Below, piece by piece: positions 12,701 to 24,568 of a stretch of 64,000 nucleotides of DNA (the stretch's first letter is position 1; the number at the start of each line of letters is the position of its first letter). The stretch comes from Azadirachta indica (Eukaryota > Streptophyta > Magnoliopsida > Sapindales > Meliaceae): NCBI GenBank assembly GCA_022749755.1, contig CM040446.1, positions 9,448,367-9,512,366 on the forward strand. The letters are read 5' to 3'. The notes below the pieces were generated by a model. That model did not search any database and was not told the origin of the DNA. It saw nothing but the letters and a program-made list of their open reading frames with translations. The translations under genes and the position numbers were made by a program.

Positions 12701-14643
12701 ATGGTTCATAAATTCCTTATGAAAACATTCTTTGAAGGTTATTAGAGGCTAGGTAAATTTCATGACCATTTACTGCCTTCTAGCAACCACTCCCCCTTTT
12801 CATCCTAATGATTGTGAGTTATATGATTTGTAATGGTCATTTGAATTATTTTATTCCCCTTTTTTCCATTCAGTTGATTTTCTTTTGCTATAAATGTAGT
12901 AAACATAAGCAAAAATAACCGATTATGCTTACAAAGTTTAACTTGGGTGATCAGGTCTTTTAAGCATCAAAATACCATGACAAGTAAATAGGATTTGTTA
13001 TTTTAGGATCAAGTTTTGGCTATGATATCTTTCCAAGCATAGTGGTTATGGTGTAATGATTGATGTGTTAATTTGTTGGGAATGAATATACATTTGTAGG
13101 GAGATGAAGATCTTGAAGAGGATGATGATCGCTCGAAAGGGAAAGGCAAAAAGAATCAAGGAAGGTCTAAGAAACAAACACCTAAAAAGCCAAGCGTTAA
13201 GAAGAAGATTGGCTTAAGCCCTAATAAAGACGTAAACCTGCGAGTCGGAGAAGAGAATGGAGACAGCCTATAAAAGGCAATTGCCTTGACCCTTAAGAAG
13301 AGAAATGAGAATCCGAAGCCTGTTATGGCAGCGAGAAAGAATACAAGACACGCTCAAGTTTAGCACATGAAAGGAAATCCATATATGAAGATGTTTGCTT
13401 CATTTGCTAAAAAGAGTGTTGGCAGCGGGAGATCCATTCGGGTTAAAGCTTGATCGGGACATTTTTTAGATGGATGTGACTACATACATATACTTTGAGG
13501 ATCGTCAAGCCATAATTTATATAAAAGAGCTAATTGTTAGTTGTATAATGTTGTACATAATGTAAAACTTTACCATTCTAATTCATTGAGTCATTTGCAA
13601 ATGTCTATTAACACTAAAGTCTTCCTCATAAACATAATTTTACATTTTGTTCTTGTTTTGTTCATTGGGTAGGATATTGTACAACAAGTTGAAGGAGGGT
13701 AGAGCAATAAAGTAGCTTGAATTTATTATTCCAATTTCAGTGTCCTGGGCTGGCATGTCAAATGGCAAGCCAATGCACGAACAGAGAGCACGTGCTATTA
13801 CAAATTGATTGCAATAAGCAATGCGAGGTCAAGTCATTCTCATCCTGTATAATCTAGGGTAATGTTTGCATAGTCGTATGTGATTATGTCAGTCATTAAA
13901 TATTAAGTTTCTGACATAGTTAAATGTATGTTAAAATAGTTTACATTAGGTGTTGGTTGCTATAAATGTATTTGGTAGGGCAGTGTATTACATGGATCCG
14001 CTAGGGGGTGTAATGGGAGAGGACTTGAAGGAAATTGTAACCAAGAAAGGGCTTATATTTTCCCTCCCAATATTTTGAATTTGTAGAGTTAAAAATGCAC
14101 AAATTAGTACTAACAATATCATATTATGTATTAGTATTATGTAATTGGGTGCTCAAGATGGAAGTTTAACCAAGAAACAAAGCATTAGATGGGAAACAGT
14201 GAACGTAAATTCAATTTATGCATGGGTTTTTTGTGGAAGGATAAATTACATTTATCATTGGATGAGAATTAGTTTATTTATCAACGTCTGAATGTTACCA
14301 AATTACTTCTGTGCTTGAGATTTTCATCTTCTTTGTCATATATACAGACACTAATCCAACCAGGTAGCATTGAATGTGGCTATTATTGGATGGGCAACAT
14401 GAGAGATAGAATTGAAAATGTTAATGTACTGACAAATGATGTAGGTTATTAATTGAAAAGAACAAGGACATTTGATTATTTAATTTGTAAATTCACATAC
14501 CAATATCTTGCATGGGAAATATGTATTAATTAAGTTCAATATTTTGTAATTTGTAATAGTTGTTAGGGAAGGAAACTTACATGGAGGAAGAATTGGATGA
14601 ACTTAGAGTGGAATGGGCTAATGCCATTTGTAAGCAGTTTTAA
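9776..14643 (+). pseudogene. Second CACTA gene: plant Transposase_24 / Ulp1-like protease, degenerate
   Basis: The first exon-like frame (9776-10069) reads MSKSGSGDSNSDEG, then RGVLVRKEATDLKTNLGILA and RQPIPIIVNDWRKV, as in the PF03004 region found in the second gene of plant CACTA elements. Near 12310-12614 are DKLESKARKGSLKI and VSLNMYFNLPLP, then a coiled-coil EEKIAKMATRIEELAMKVER. A lysine-rich linker lies at 13101-13450 (KGKGKKNQGRSKKQTPKKPS). Near 14350 QPGSIECGYYWMGNMRDRIE matches the catalytic-cysteine region of a C48/Ulp1 peptidase. The end near 14582 reads EELDELRVEWANAICKQF before a TAA stop. Stops lie between these blocks, and long non-coding gaps (10070-12100) may be introns. Such proteins are encoded beside TNP2 transposases; their role in transposition is not settled. 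This copy is broken. Confidence 0.8.
10442..10466. repeat. (TA)n microsatellite
   Basis: An uninterrupted TATATATA run in the probable intron of the second CACTA gene. Confidence 0.85.
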
Positions 14644-15359
14644 TGGACTGCTATGTAGGTGGTTCAAATTAAGCACATTTTTGCTACTTTTATTTTGTTA
14701 GTTGAGTTCAAATTTAATTTAAATTTTTATTTGTTGTGTTTGTTGTCTGGGTGAGCAGCACATGTATGTCAAAGACAACCAACCATGTTTATAAGAGGTC
14801 AGCAGCTTGGTTGTTGTATTTTATTCAAATTGTTAATTTATTGAGTTTCAAAAAATGAAATAGGTCACGAAATTAGTTGTAAATTTGAGTATTTCATTTA
14901 CATTAAGTTGTGGATTTGGATGTTAGTTTAATTATTTGCTTAAGTTGATTTAAATTTGAGTTGATGTTCTAGATTTGGATGTTGTTGATGTTGAGGTAAA
15001 TTGTACATTTGGAGGTTGTTGCTATATATATATCTTCATTTAGGGTGATGTTGTAAAAGTTTTCATATTGTGATTTAATTTATCATAATTTTTTGTGGTT
15101 TTATTTACTTATCTGTATTGTCATTTATTTATACTTATGAATGAATATTAGTAAATTGGCACATACAAGAAAAAAAAAAGGGAATAAATGCAAACCAAAT
15201 ATCACAAAAGAAATAAAGAATGGAAAACAAAAAAATTGAAAAAAATAGAGAAATGGAAAAAAAGAGAAAAAACAAGAAAATCGAATAATTGAAAAAATTG
15301 AAAAAACCAAATACAGAACCGTACAAATCGTCAAACCGAAAGTCAGAAAGTAAAAATAC

Positions 15360-15591
15360 CTATTGAATCTTGATAATATTATATCAAAAATTCTTGATAA
15401 CTTTGTGATAGAATAAAATATATCATAGATTCCTGATAATAAAGTATCACAAAATTGTTTTTATCACAAGACAACGACGCGAGATTATAATCAATGGTTA
15501 ATGAGTGTACTTTCCTTGATAAAAAACTATTGTCACAAAGTGCCTTGATGATAGATTTTATCTATCAAGGAAGACCCTTTTTATGGTAGTG
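15360..15591 (+). repeat. CACTA right terminus and subterminal repeats
   Basis: The reverse complement begins CACTACCATAAAAAGGG. Inward are several copies of TTGATA/TATCA and TTTGTGATA / TTGTCACAAAG. The cluster is denser here than at the left end. Confidence 0.75.
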
Positions 15592-15594
15592 CCA
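15592..15594. repeat. Target site duplication CCA, right copy
   Basis: CCA directly follows the terminal GTAGTG of the CACTA element and matches 2065-2067. Confidence 0.8.
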
Positions 15595-18030
15595 TCATGT
15601 GTAAAGCATACCAACAAATAATAAGAAATGCATCTAATAACGCACATATGGAGCTTGGTTTCTATAATAACACTTGACTTGTAACTCTAGAAACATGAAT
15701 ACCACAAAAACAATTAAATATGACAGATGTGAAAATCAATAAGTATATATTTAGACTTTACGAAAATGACTTACCAATGTATCATGAAAATGTCATTATG
15801 TTGTGTTTCCTTAAGCAATCCTAACATTTCTTTCATTAATTTGTAAGCTCTATCAAATTCATTATCATGACCAAGCATTTATAGATGATATATTATATAG
15901 GTCTAACATTAGAAGGTGGTGGTTAATTGCAAAACTGTTGCAGCTTTTTCATTGTCTTTCAAATTAAAGAGCTACCCTCTTCATAACCTGTTAATGTTTT
16001 TGAATTGTCATATGTAGAGAGCACCTTTGGGTGTTGTTAATAGTAAACTAGTCTTAATCAATTTATTATTTATTATTACATTTGAGTTTGCATGTATATG
16101 CAATATATTTGTAGTTTACTTTGAGCTTTAAAGGTTCAATTTTGTTGGTGAGATGAAATAACACTATAAATTTATCTAAATGCTGTATCTAAATCTTATA
16201 TATTGCCTTTAGTATACTTACATTGTTGCTCGCAGTTTTTGAAATAGGACAATTTTACAATGATTTTCCCAAAAACTCTCACGTGCGTGCTAACAAGTTT
16301 TAGTCTACCTTAACCTCATCAGCAGAATGGCTCTAGTCGACCTGTTTGTGTAGATGCCAACTATTTTCTTAAATTAAAATCCTAGACTAGGAACAAGTTC
16401 ACCAAATTGTTTTAGATCGACTTGAAGTAAATTCATAACTTGTGACACAACATAGAGATAGATAGGAAGTCAACAATCCACGTGACGATTTTTACAATCC
16501 ACACCAAAAGCAATGATGCAACAATAGCATTGAATATTAGCCTTGTTAGATTATTTTCAATTGCAAATAAAATTGAAGGAATTTTTGACTCCTAATTACA
16601 CCCTGTTAAAGCATTCATTTCTAAAACCAACATAATATCATATGTGGAATCATTTTATAAGTTTCAGGAGTATCTAACCAGATAAAAGGAACAAACAACA
16701 ACTAAATATTATGTGTCTATGATTAAGAAAGAAAACCCAGAAATAAATTACATATAGGTTTAATAACATGAGTTAAAGATCGAAACTACTCCAAGAACTT
16801 GTCTTCTTATAAAGTTTGGAACACATGGCAATGTTAAACCTATTGCTTGATGTAGTATGTAGATAATATATATGAATTTCTTTTTGTAGCATTCAGAATG
16901 CGGTACTAATACTGTGAAATTGATTGGTTCAGATTCAAAACAATGTTCGTATGTCCAATCCTTTGCATGTTCTAAACTATTTTTTCAGTACCAGCTTCTA
17001 TTAATGACACTTAGCTCATCAAGAAATTCAAATCTCAAGAATTATTGAGTGGCTATGATTAATTTGATTAGTGAATAAATGAGAGAAATGGGCTAAGGAA
17101 GTTTTGGTGCTATTTCAGAATCCGCTAATGATTTCTTTGCCTGATTGAATGTTTTTACCTTGTTACTTATTTAGTTCTTCCTTTTCCTTCTTTGAAACCG
17201 ACAGAAGACAAAGTGAGAATTAATTAGATAATTATGTTGAACAAATGTTATTTACTGTAGAGATGAATTTCTTTTCCTCAATAGGATGCTTATATGAATT
17301 TTTGTTTCTACATTAAAGATGAACCAAATGTCATGTTTTCTTTTATAATTTTTTAATAACACACTTCTTCATCAGTTTCATTTGCAATTAGAAAGAATCT
17401 AACAAGGTTAATCACACGAAAGAATATCAATGCTATTGAAGCTGTTGAGCAGTAACAAACAATGTTGTAACTGTATATATATTGAGGTTGCAAATTAAAC
17501 AAGATAATTTCAAATTTTAAGCTTCAATTAATAGATACTTTGTAACTTGGTACTATTACTAAGCCAGACTCAATAATACCAAAACCAACTCAGGCGTGTA
17601 ACATGAAAGAAATGGCATCCTCTGCTCTTACAACCCTTAAATTGACAGAAAGACTCTCCTCCTTGTTTGAGTAGTGAAGAACTGAACCTATCTTAATTAC
17701 AAATGTCTGTTCATATATATGTTTATATATTAATTCACCATGAAATAAAAAAAAATGTTAAACTTAATAACCAATATTAAGCATGAAACTGTTCAATTGG
17801 TTTTTAATTCATGCACCTTAAATATTGATTACAGAGATTGAGTCCAATTAATAGATTAAGAGTAAACAGTTGAATTAGGCCGTACAATTCGACTCTCATA
17901 TAATAAGAAAACAAAACATTCCAACACGAAACTCATATTTCTAACATTTTCTTCCTTCTTATAATATTATTTTAATATCAATACACTAATATGAAGAATT
18001 AAAAAAAAAAAAAACACGCGAGTAAGAAAA
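15595..18030. other. Gene-free stretch with one dispersed repeat copy
   Basis: No coding region could be supported. The segment 16245-16340 is similar to 19508-19600 (shared TTTTCCCAAAAACTCTCA, then related sequence through ACCTCAT and ACTCTAGT); see the separate entry. The rest is AT-rich unique-looking sequence. Confidence 0.45.
16245..16365. repeat. Dispersed repeat, copy 1 (pair with 19505-19630)
   Basis: Contains TGATTTTCCCAAAAACTCTC, then a C-T-A-C-rich stretch, ACCTCAT, ACTCTAGTC-like sequence and CTGTTTGTGTA. The same order occurs in the same orientation about 3.26 kb downstream. The nature of the repeat is unknown. Confidence 0.6.
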
Positions 18031-18042
18031 GTGAAAAAGAAA

Positions 18043-19107
18043 CCTCCCCTAAGTTTTGAGAAACTATCACTTTGCTATAATTTTTAAAGAAAGGCTGGTT
18101 TATCTCCGTTACAGTTAATTTTGACTGTTAGTTAATTGTTGGATTCAAGGATAAAAATGTAAAAAAAAAAAAAAAAATAGCTCTTTTTTTTTTTTTTTTT
18201 TTTTGCCCAACAACAACAAACTCTAAAACTAGTTTTATTGCCCACCCACTACCCAACCATTCGGCAGCCTCCACCCTCTTCTCGCTCCTCTCTCTCCTCT
18301 CCACCTAGCAACAATAGTCACCTCTTCCCTCTCTTCTTCACCACCCAGCGACAATAGTCGCCTTCTCCCTTTCTCTTTTATCACCTAGCAGCAGCCTCTT
18401 TCTTTACCATCTAACAACAACACTGACCTCCTCTTACCCTCACTACCCAACAACCGCCTCTGTCTACACCTTCCTAATTAATCTTCAAATCTCAATAGTA
18501 ATTCTTTCTTGAATAGTATTATTATCGTCACCGGTATTACATATGTTATAAGTTCTATAATTGTTTCAATTTGATCTGGTGATATATTTTTATTTAGAGT
18601 AAGCAAGAAGAAAAAAGAGAAGATATTGATGGTGGTAAAGATGGGGTATTGCTTAATGGCTTTATTTTGGTTATAAAGAGGCTTAATGCTTATAAACTCA
18701 ATGAGAAATAGTTTAGGTTGAAGATGAATATGTTAGAGCATTCTTAGGCATTCGAATTTGTTGCTGCTACTATTTGTTCCTTCTTCTGATTTTTGGTCAC
18801 TGTTGGTCGCTTAGTGGTTGTGTTTTGTGGGTCGTTGGCTGGGTTTTGGTGTTTGCTACTTTGGTGGTGTTGTTTCCTATTGGGTTTTGGCATTGTTGGA
18901 GGGGAAAGAATTTGTTGAAACTAATATGTTGCTTTTATTTTTATATTATTTTATCTAAAATTTTGTTTTCATTTATCAAAATAAAATATTGAGGTTATTT
19001 AAGTAATTGCATACTTTAGAGTTAGCTAACAAATGGTCAAAGGGAGGTAAGTGAGCATTTTCTTAAAAGTTATCGAAAAGTAATAGTTTCCCAAATCTCA
19101 GGGGAAG
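18043..19107. mobile_element. Non-autonomous element with about 90-bp terminal inverted repeats
   Basis: The left arm, CCTCCCCTAAGTTTTGAGAA and then ACTATCACTTTGCTATAATT, is mirrored at 19019-19107. The reverse complement there reads CTTCCCCTGAGATTTGGGAA and then ACTATTACTTTTCGATAACT. The inner arm parts (GTTAGTTAA and GTTAGCTAA) also pair. Inside are a poly-A/poly-T hairpin at 18160-18205, a pyrimidine-rich block (18240-18480) and a T/G-rich block (18750-18920) that is partly its inverse. A 72-aa frame at 18774-18992 is probably not a gene. I could not find a clear target duplication, so the outer boundaries are approximate. A Mutator-like type is inferred from the long inverted repeats. Confidence 0.65.
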
Positions 19108-20904
19108 TCAGTGATAATTTTTAGAAAGATGCTTCGCAGGTTACATTATGCCCAGCCTTAGGGGAGAAAAGTGATAATAGCCTAGTTAATAACACAAGCC
19201 CACTATACTCAATGGCAGCATCACCGATTGAATGCTTGAGATGAAGGGACTAGGAATATCCCCAGCAATAAATGAAATCCCACGCGCTACTCTTCTCTTA
19301 CAAAGGCTACGTGAACACTACAATATGAATTCAAGGTATTCTAATCACATACACACATCCAGGCTGAAACAAGGCAAGGCACTTTTGTTATCAACTATAT
19401 GCTGAACCTGTATGACAGATGAGGCAAATTTGTGATAATGGAGAAGTTAATTGCATGTACAGGAAGGCTTATAAGTGTAGTTGTTGCTGGAAGGATTTCT
19501 AAAATTAGTATATTTTTACAGTGATTTTCCCAAAAACTCTCATGCACATTGTAACTGTTTTCCATGTAGCTTGACCTCATTATGAGAATAACTCTAGTTC
19601 TAAATCAGTTTGTATAAGGATGGCCAATTCCCTTCATCATAGTCACATACTAAAAAATTTCCCTCACTCTACAAGGCGAGAACCTAGTATGTGTTTCTTT
19701 CCCTCTCTATCTCAAATATCACTTACAAATTGAATGAATAAATAGAATGTAGGAGCACCTTTTTATATAATGATAGGAGATAAGGAAAACACTACTTACC
19801 AGGATTAGAATACGCAATTCTAATCTTTATTTGAATAAGAGTTTCATCTCTTATTTAGCATAATCGTTCTATCAAAAAGTGATAAATGTATCTCCTAATA
19901 TCTCCTAATTATTTTTAATGCACATGCACACACACATATCTATAGGTGCCCCAATAGGCCTAGTCCATTTCCAATTTTTGATACTTTTAGTAACTTTTAA
20001 TTTGCATTTACCACAAACCTTATTCTCTTTTTTAGAACTTACATTAAATATATATATATAAACCTTATTTTATTTTTTAAACCTTAGATTAAATATATAT
20101 ATATACTTTTTATTCTTCAACAAATCTTTTGTAAATTAATAAAGTATATAATCAAGGATAGAGAGAGGGTCGATAATGAAAATGTAATCTTTCATTCACA
20201 ACCTAAAATTTGATAGGAATTTGCCTATTATGTATTAACTGAATATATTTTAAAGAGAAAAATTCAATCAATTGCTTTCAATCAAAGGAGAAAAAAAAAA
20301 AGAGAGAAGAAAGAGATCTACAAATACTTGAGTTTGTAAAGAAGTGAGACAACATGAGTCATTTTTGAATTAATGAAGTGTTAAAAATATATATATATAT
20401 ATATTTTTAACATATTTTAATGGGATAAAGAAAGAAAAAGGTTCGTATAAAAATGTTAAACGGGTGGCATACCAACAAACAAATAAAAATTTGTAACAAT
20501 CCAAGCACATAATAAATTGGAGTCATTTAAATATTAATAGAAAAATAATTTATCTATTTCAAAATCATTTAGCATGGAAGCGTTTTATATAAAAAAGAAA
20601 GTACTCAAAATAGGATGCATTTGAAAATAAAAATTTAACAGGTGCATTTTTTTGAAGTGCTTGAAATGTGATTTGTTCAAAGATTTCATATTTTTTTTTA
20701 AAACAATAATACTAGATATATAAATTTTTATAAAAAATTTATATATGCAAATTTGCCATATGTCCTCCTACATGATTTCCTTTTTTCTTTTTTTTTTTAA
20801 AATTTTCATAACAATATTGCAGGACAAATGATAATAATGTAATACTATCATATTAATTTTGATAATCGTTAATTTATCTCTAACCAATTTTGACAATCTT
20901 CACA
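19108..20904. other. Gene-free stretch between two inverted-repeat elements
   Basis: Contains the second copy of a dispersed repeat at 19505-19630 and two (TA)n tracts near 20049 and 20093 within a short local duplication of ACCTTATTTTATTTTTTAAA type. No coding signal was seen. Confidence 0.45.
19505..19630. repeat. Dispersed repeat, copy 2 (pair with 16245-16365)
   Basis: Shares GTGATTTTCCCAAAAACTCT and the downstream order ACCTCATTA, ACTCTAGTT, CAGTTTGTATA with the copy at 16245. Same orientation; identity unknown. Confidence 0.6.
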
Positions 20905-21436
20905 CACCCTTAGAAATTTTGTAAGTCATGAGAGTCCTCTGGACGTTATCTCTGGACGTTATGTTTAATGGTTTTCTTGAATTGATGAGTTGACCATGTA
21001 AAAAAACAATTTCGCTCCTATTAAATTCAAAATTAATTTTTTTTTCTTTTCTTTTTTTTTACCCTCTTACTTTTTTGTTTTATTTTCTTCTTCTTCTCTC
21101 AATGGCTGTTGTAGGTAGCCATCATGGCTACCACAAGCAACATTTCATTATTGTTGCAGGCAACTTCCGATGGCTACTACAGGCAGCCACCATGGCTACG
21201 AAAAGCAGCTTTTCATGATTGCCACAGGCAGTGTCCGTGGCTGCTAAACGAGAATAAACAAAAAAAAACAAGAAGGAAAGGAAAAAATAGAACAAAAGAG
21301 AGAGAAGAAAAAATAAAGAATTATTTTTATTAATTTAAATTTATAAAATTACAATTTCACTATCTTAACTCATTGAAATAATGGTGCAAGTTAAACGTTT
21401 AGAGGTGCCTGATGACTTACAAAATTTGGTCAGGGG
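20905..21436. mobile_element. Non-autonomous element with about 75-90 bp terminal inverted repeats
   Basis: The left arm CACCCTTAGAAATTTTGTAA, with GTCATGAGAGTCCTCT, pairs with the reverse complement of the right arm, TACCCCTGACCAAATTTTGT, with AAGTCATCAGGCACCTCT. Pairing continues through ACGTT, TTAA and GAGTTGA/GAGTTAA. The interior holds a GC-richer block (21100-21250) with an imperfect duplication of about 66 bp around CATGGCTAC, unlike the surrounding AT-rich DNA. A 69-aa frame (21124-21333) runs through it and ends in lysine/arginine-rich low-complexity sequence; I do not call it a gene. No certain target duplication was seen. Confidence 0.6.
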
Positions 21437-22742
21437 TAAATTGAAGACTACCCTATTAATTTAATTTTGATATATTTATAAAAGAGTTTATATAACGCTT
21501 CTCTCAAGAACATCCTAGCAACTCATTTTATAAAAAGAAATACTCAGAATATTTGTAAATACCAGGACGTAAATAGTTTACTTTTGATTATTAAGCATAT
21601 TTTTAATAATTTTATTTTTAAAGAAAATTAATACATGCCACCCATAAGAATTGAGAAATTCACAATTAAATCATAGGTTTGGAGAAACCTAAACTTACTT
21701 CTCGTAAACTATTAGTTGACTGTTAGAGAAATGGTACCATCGAGGGCATTTTTAGCATTCTACTAGCTTAACAATTTAATTTTATGCAAGTCAATAACTG
21801 AAATCTAAAATTAAATAATGATATTTAATATTATCAATTCATTCGTACTTTTTAACAATATTTAATTCAAATTTCTAAAAACAATTTTTATAAATTAGAG
21901 TAACATATTTTTTACTATTGTAAGCATAATTTATTCATGAAATAGTAAAAAACTATTTTATTTTTTAATTTTTTATATTTTCAAAATTAATAATTGTATT
22001 TCTATTATAAATTTTAAAACATTGAGATTTTTAACTTTTATATTTCATCTGAAGTAAGGTAACATTTAGCAATTGGATAATAAATTTTTATATTATTTTT
22101 AAAATTATTATTTTATTTTACTATACAATGGATAAATAATACATTGTATAAAATAATAGAACTTATATAACATGGACTTCATATTACGCATACATAAGTA
22201 TGCCAAACAATAAATATGTTCTGATTTGGATTTGTCTTCAAACTGTAAAAGAAATAGTTAGGGTATTTTAGTTTTTTTTTAAAAAAATTAGATGGTCAAC
22301 AAACGTTAGAAGGGAAATATGTGTATAAGTTTCTTCAAATATACAATTTAAGTGTAAATTTTTAAAACTTTAGAGAAGGTATGTGTTAATTTTTCTTATT
22401 TTTATAAGTAAAAGTTTTATTTAATAATTAAAAAACCTTTATTTGTGATTTATTTATTTATGATAATAATTAAAAAATATATTAATTATATGTTTAAAAT
22501 TGAGATATTATAACTTCAAACTCACAATTATTGTGAAGCATTCCTCAAGGCTTGCATCAAAATTTGCATGTAGATAAGAAAGACAATGGGGATAAAACAA
22601 GAACAATAAATTGATAAACTTACAATAGAAATAATGAAAACCATTCCCTAATATATGATATTCCAAGCTGTTCATGGCCCATATGATATCTCCAAATTGA
22701 TAAACTTAAAACAAAGCAAATGGGAGATTAATTAATTGATCA
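21437..22742. other. AT-rich stretch downstream of the nucleoredoxin gene
   Basis: No gene was seen. The last 200-250 bases before 22743 are likely to contain the 3' untranslated region and polyadenylation site of the minus-strand nucleoredoxin gene. The rest is highly AT-rich. Confidence 0.5.
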
Positions 22743-24568
22743 TCATGGTTTATAGCAGATCTCTCCATCACAAATCCAACCTTCAGTACCTGAATTTCGT
22801 CCATTATCATCATCTAATTTGACTGGCTGCTTCTCATTGTAATCAGTTGTACGTGCGGTACTCTGAGGCATTAATGCACATTCAGGATGAAGATGAAAGC
22901 CACAAATATCACAGCCGAAAACCCATCCCACCACCAATTCATTGCAGCCATCACAAGTGTAAACACCCCGAACAGAAAGCACCAGCTCGTGATAAGGATG
23001 TCTCTCATTTCTCACCTTCTCCGGCCACCCTTTTGCCATTTCCTCAAGCCTTCTATCCATTTCTTTCCTCTTATCATCGTTAAACGGATATGCATCTGAT
23101 CCGAAAAAAACTGCAAGGTCTTTAGCTTGGTTGGTTAGAGTCTTACCAGATGGACCGACTGCTGAGAGATGAGGGATGCCGGAGGACTTGAAGGTTTGAG
23201 TAAGTAAAGCTTCTCGCTTGTCATTGTAAGGGAGAGCTAGCCAGGGCATTTCAGAATAGTACTCATGGAAGGATTCCTCGTCATTGTCTAGCGAAACGAA
23301 AATCACTTCAAAATCAGAGTGATTGGATTTGATTTCGTTGTATATCTTCGCTAACTTAGGCGTGAATACTCTGCACGGAGGACATTGTAGTCGAGAGAAG
23401 TAGAAAAGCACTGTCTTGCCCACAAGTTCGGATACAGGAACATTAGCGCTTCCTTTTCCAATGACAAAATCCAGTTCATCAGAAACCAGAAGTGATTTCA
23501 GGGTCTGCGAGTCTCTTCGTGCATTTTTAAACTCCTCGAGCTCCGTAAGCTTGTCTTCAGTAAACGGGTATGCCTGAATTCCGAATTCTGCAATGTAACT
23601 ACGAACATTGAGATGAAGAGTTTTGGCATCAGGGCCTAATATCACCACTGTTGGTATGGCGTTTAATGAGAAATAAGTTGGTAGTCTTTTAAGAGCAGTA
23701 TCACCAAATGGAATCGCCAACCAGGGCATGTTCATAAATTCTTTTTCAAAGGATTCGTAATCATCATCTAGGGAAACTAACACAATTTCAAAGCTCTCTC
23801 CTTTCAAGCTTTTGTATAAATCAATTAGTTTTGGAGTGAAATTCTTGCATGATCTAAAAGAACCAAGTGATATATACAATCCCACCATCTGCCCTTCAAG
23901 CTCCGATATTGGTACCTACATTATATCAGTTGAATTGAATTAATGCCAATTTCCCATTTTGATTCTCCAAAACAATAATAGTTTTGCAACACATGAACTA
24001 CCTGATTGCCATCATTTGAAATTAGAAAATCTCTGGAAGTTGAACCCAACACTGACTGCAAAGTTTGGTTCTTCTCTGTAATCTCTTGTTCATCTCTGAG
24101 TTGTTTGATTCTCTGTAGTGTAAAGGGATAAGCCAATGACCCAAACTCATAAACAAGAAACTCCCCCATCCCATTCAACACCTCTCCTTTCTCACTTAAG
24201 ATTATCAATCGAGGAGTTTCTCGACCGTCAGCAGAATATAAATTCTTCAAGCGATCACGAGCTGCTTCATTGGAATACGGAATTGCAAGCCACGGCATCG
24301 TAGAGAAATGCTCCCGGAAGGATTCCTCGTCACCGTCGGAAGAAACGAAAATGATCTCAAAATCACCTTTCAAAGCTAGCAGCTCCTTGTAGGTTTCAAT
24401 CAGAACTGGTGTGAATTTTTGGCAGACTAGAGAAGACGAGGCTGCAAAGTAGAGGCCGATGATTTTGTTGTCCAGTTCATAAAGTGGGTTCTCAGCGCCA
24501 CTGTTGCTCTGCAACAAAATGTTGTCACAAGGAAGCACTGATACCAAGCCATTACAGGTCTGCGCCAT
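22743..24568 (-). CDS. NRX1: Nucleoredoxin 1-like protein (three thioredoxin-like domains plus C1-like zinc module)
   Basis: Two exons on the minus strand, 24568-24002 and 23915-22743. The intron starts GTAGTT and ends TGTAG, in phase 0. The product is 579 aa, the usual length of plant NRX1. The start is the first in-frame ATG (MAQTCNG); upstream only a TTG keeps the frame. Three thioredoxin-like repeats are visible, each with a FTPxL helix; the first two and the third also share MPWLAxP motifs. Active sites differ: repeat 1 has SSLVC (45-49), repeat 2 has SFRSC (208-212), and repeat 3 has QCPPC (C367, C370). Only the third keeps CPPC, and even it lacks the usual preceding Trp. Residues about 495-535 form a C1-like (DC1) Cys/His module (CDGC, CDIC, HLHPEC). 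Plant NRX1 is a thiol oxidoreductase that protects antioxidant enzymes such as catalase. Divergent sites here suggest altered activity. Family assignment is firm; the orthologue is less sure. Confidence 0.93.
23916..24001 (-). other. Intron of the nucleoredoxin gene
   Basis: An 86-base intron. On the minus strand it runs from CAG|GTAGTT to AATGTAG|GTACCA. Joining gives NDGNQ|VPISELEG, which matches the family's linker into the second thioredoxin repeat and avoids the stop reached by reading through. Confidence 0.9.

Larger units (their letters stand above)
2068..15591 (+). mobile_element. Full-length CACTA (En/Spm, DTC) DNA transposon, 13.5 kb, degenerate
   Basis: The left end reads CACTACTACAAAGTG and the reverse complement of the right end reads CACTACCATAAAAAG. 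This is a short imperfect terminal inverted repeat with the defining CACTA start. Both ends are flanked by CCA. Subterminal regions on both sides carry scattered copies of a TTTGTGAC/GTCACAAAG-type motif and of CTTGATA/TATCAAG, the usual binding-site arrays for the element's own protein. Inside, in plus orientation, are a TNP2-type transposase (5399-8775) and then a second gene with a plant transposase-24 and Ulp1-protease-like region (9776-14643). This is the standard two-gene CACTA layout. Both genes carry stops and frameshifts, so the element is non-autonomous, though its ends look intact. About 3.3 kb of leader precedes the transposase, and no gene is visible there. Confidence 0.88.

Noticed and set aside
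15125..15334. Two overlapping Phe-rich minus-strand frames
   Set aside because: They are the complement of an A-rich low-complexity stretch (GAAAAA repeats) inside the CACTA element.
18774..18992. 72-aa hydrophobic open frame
   Set aside because: It lies in the T/G-rich interior of a transposable element, has no family motif and is probably compositional.
22847..23099. Plus-strand frames opposite the nucleoredoxin C-terminus
   Set aside because: Antisense shadows of the DC1-coding region.
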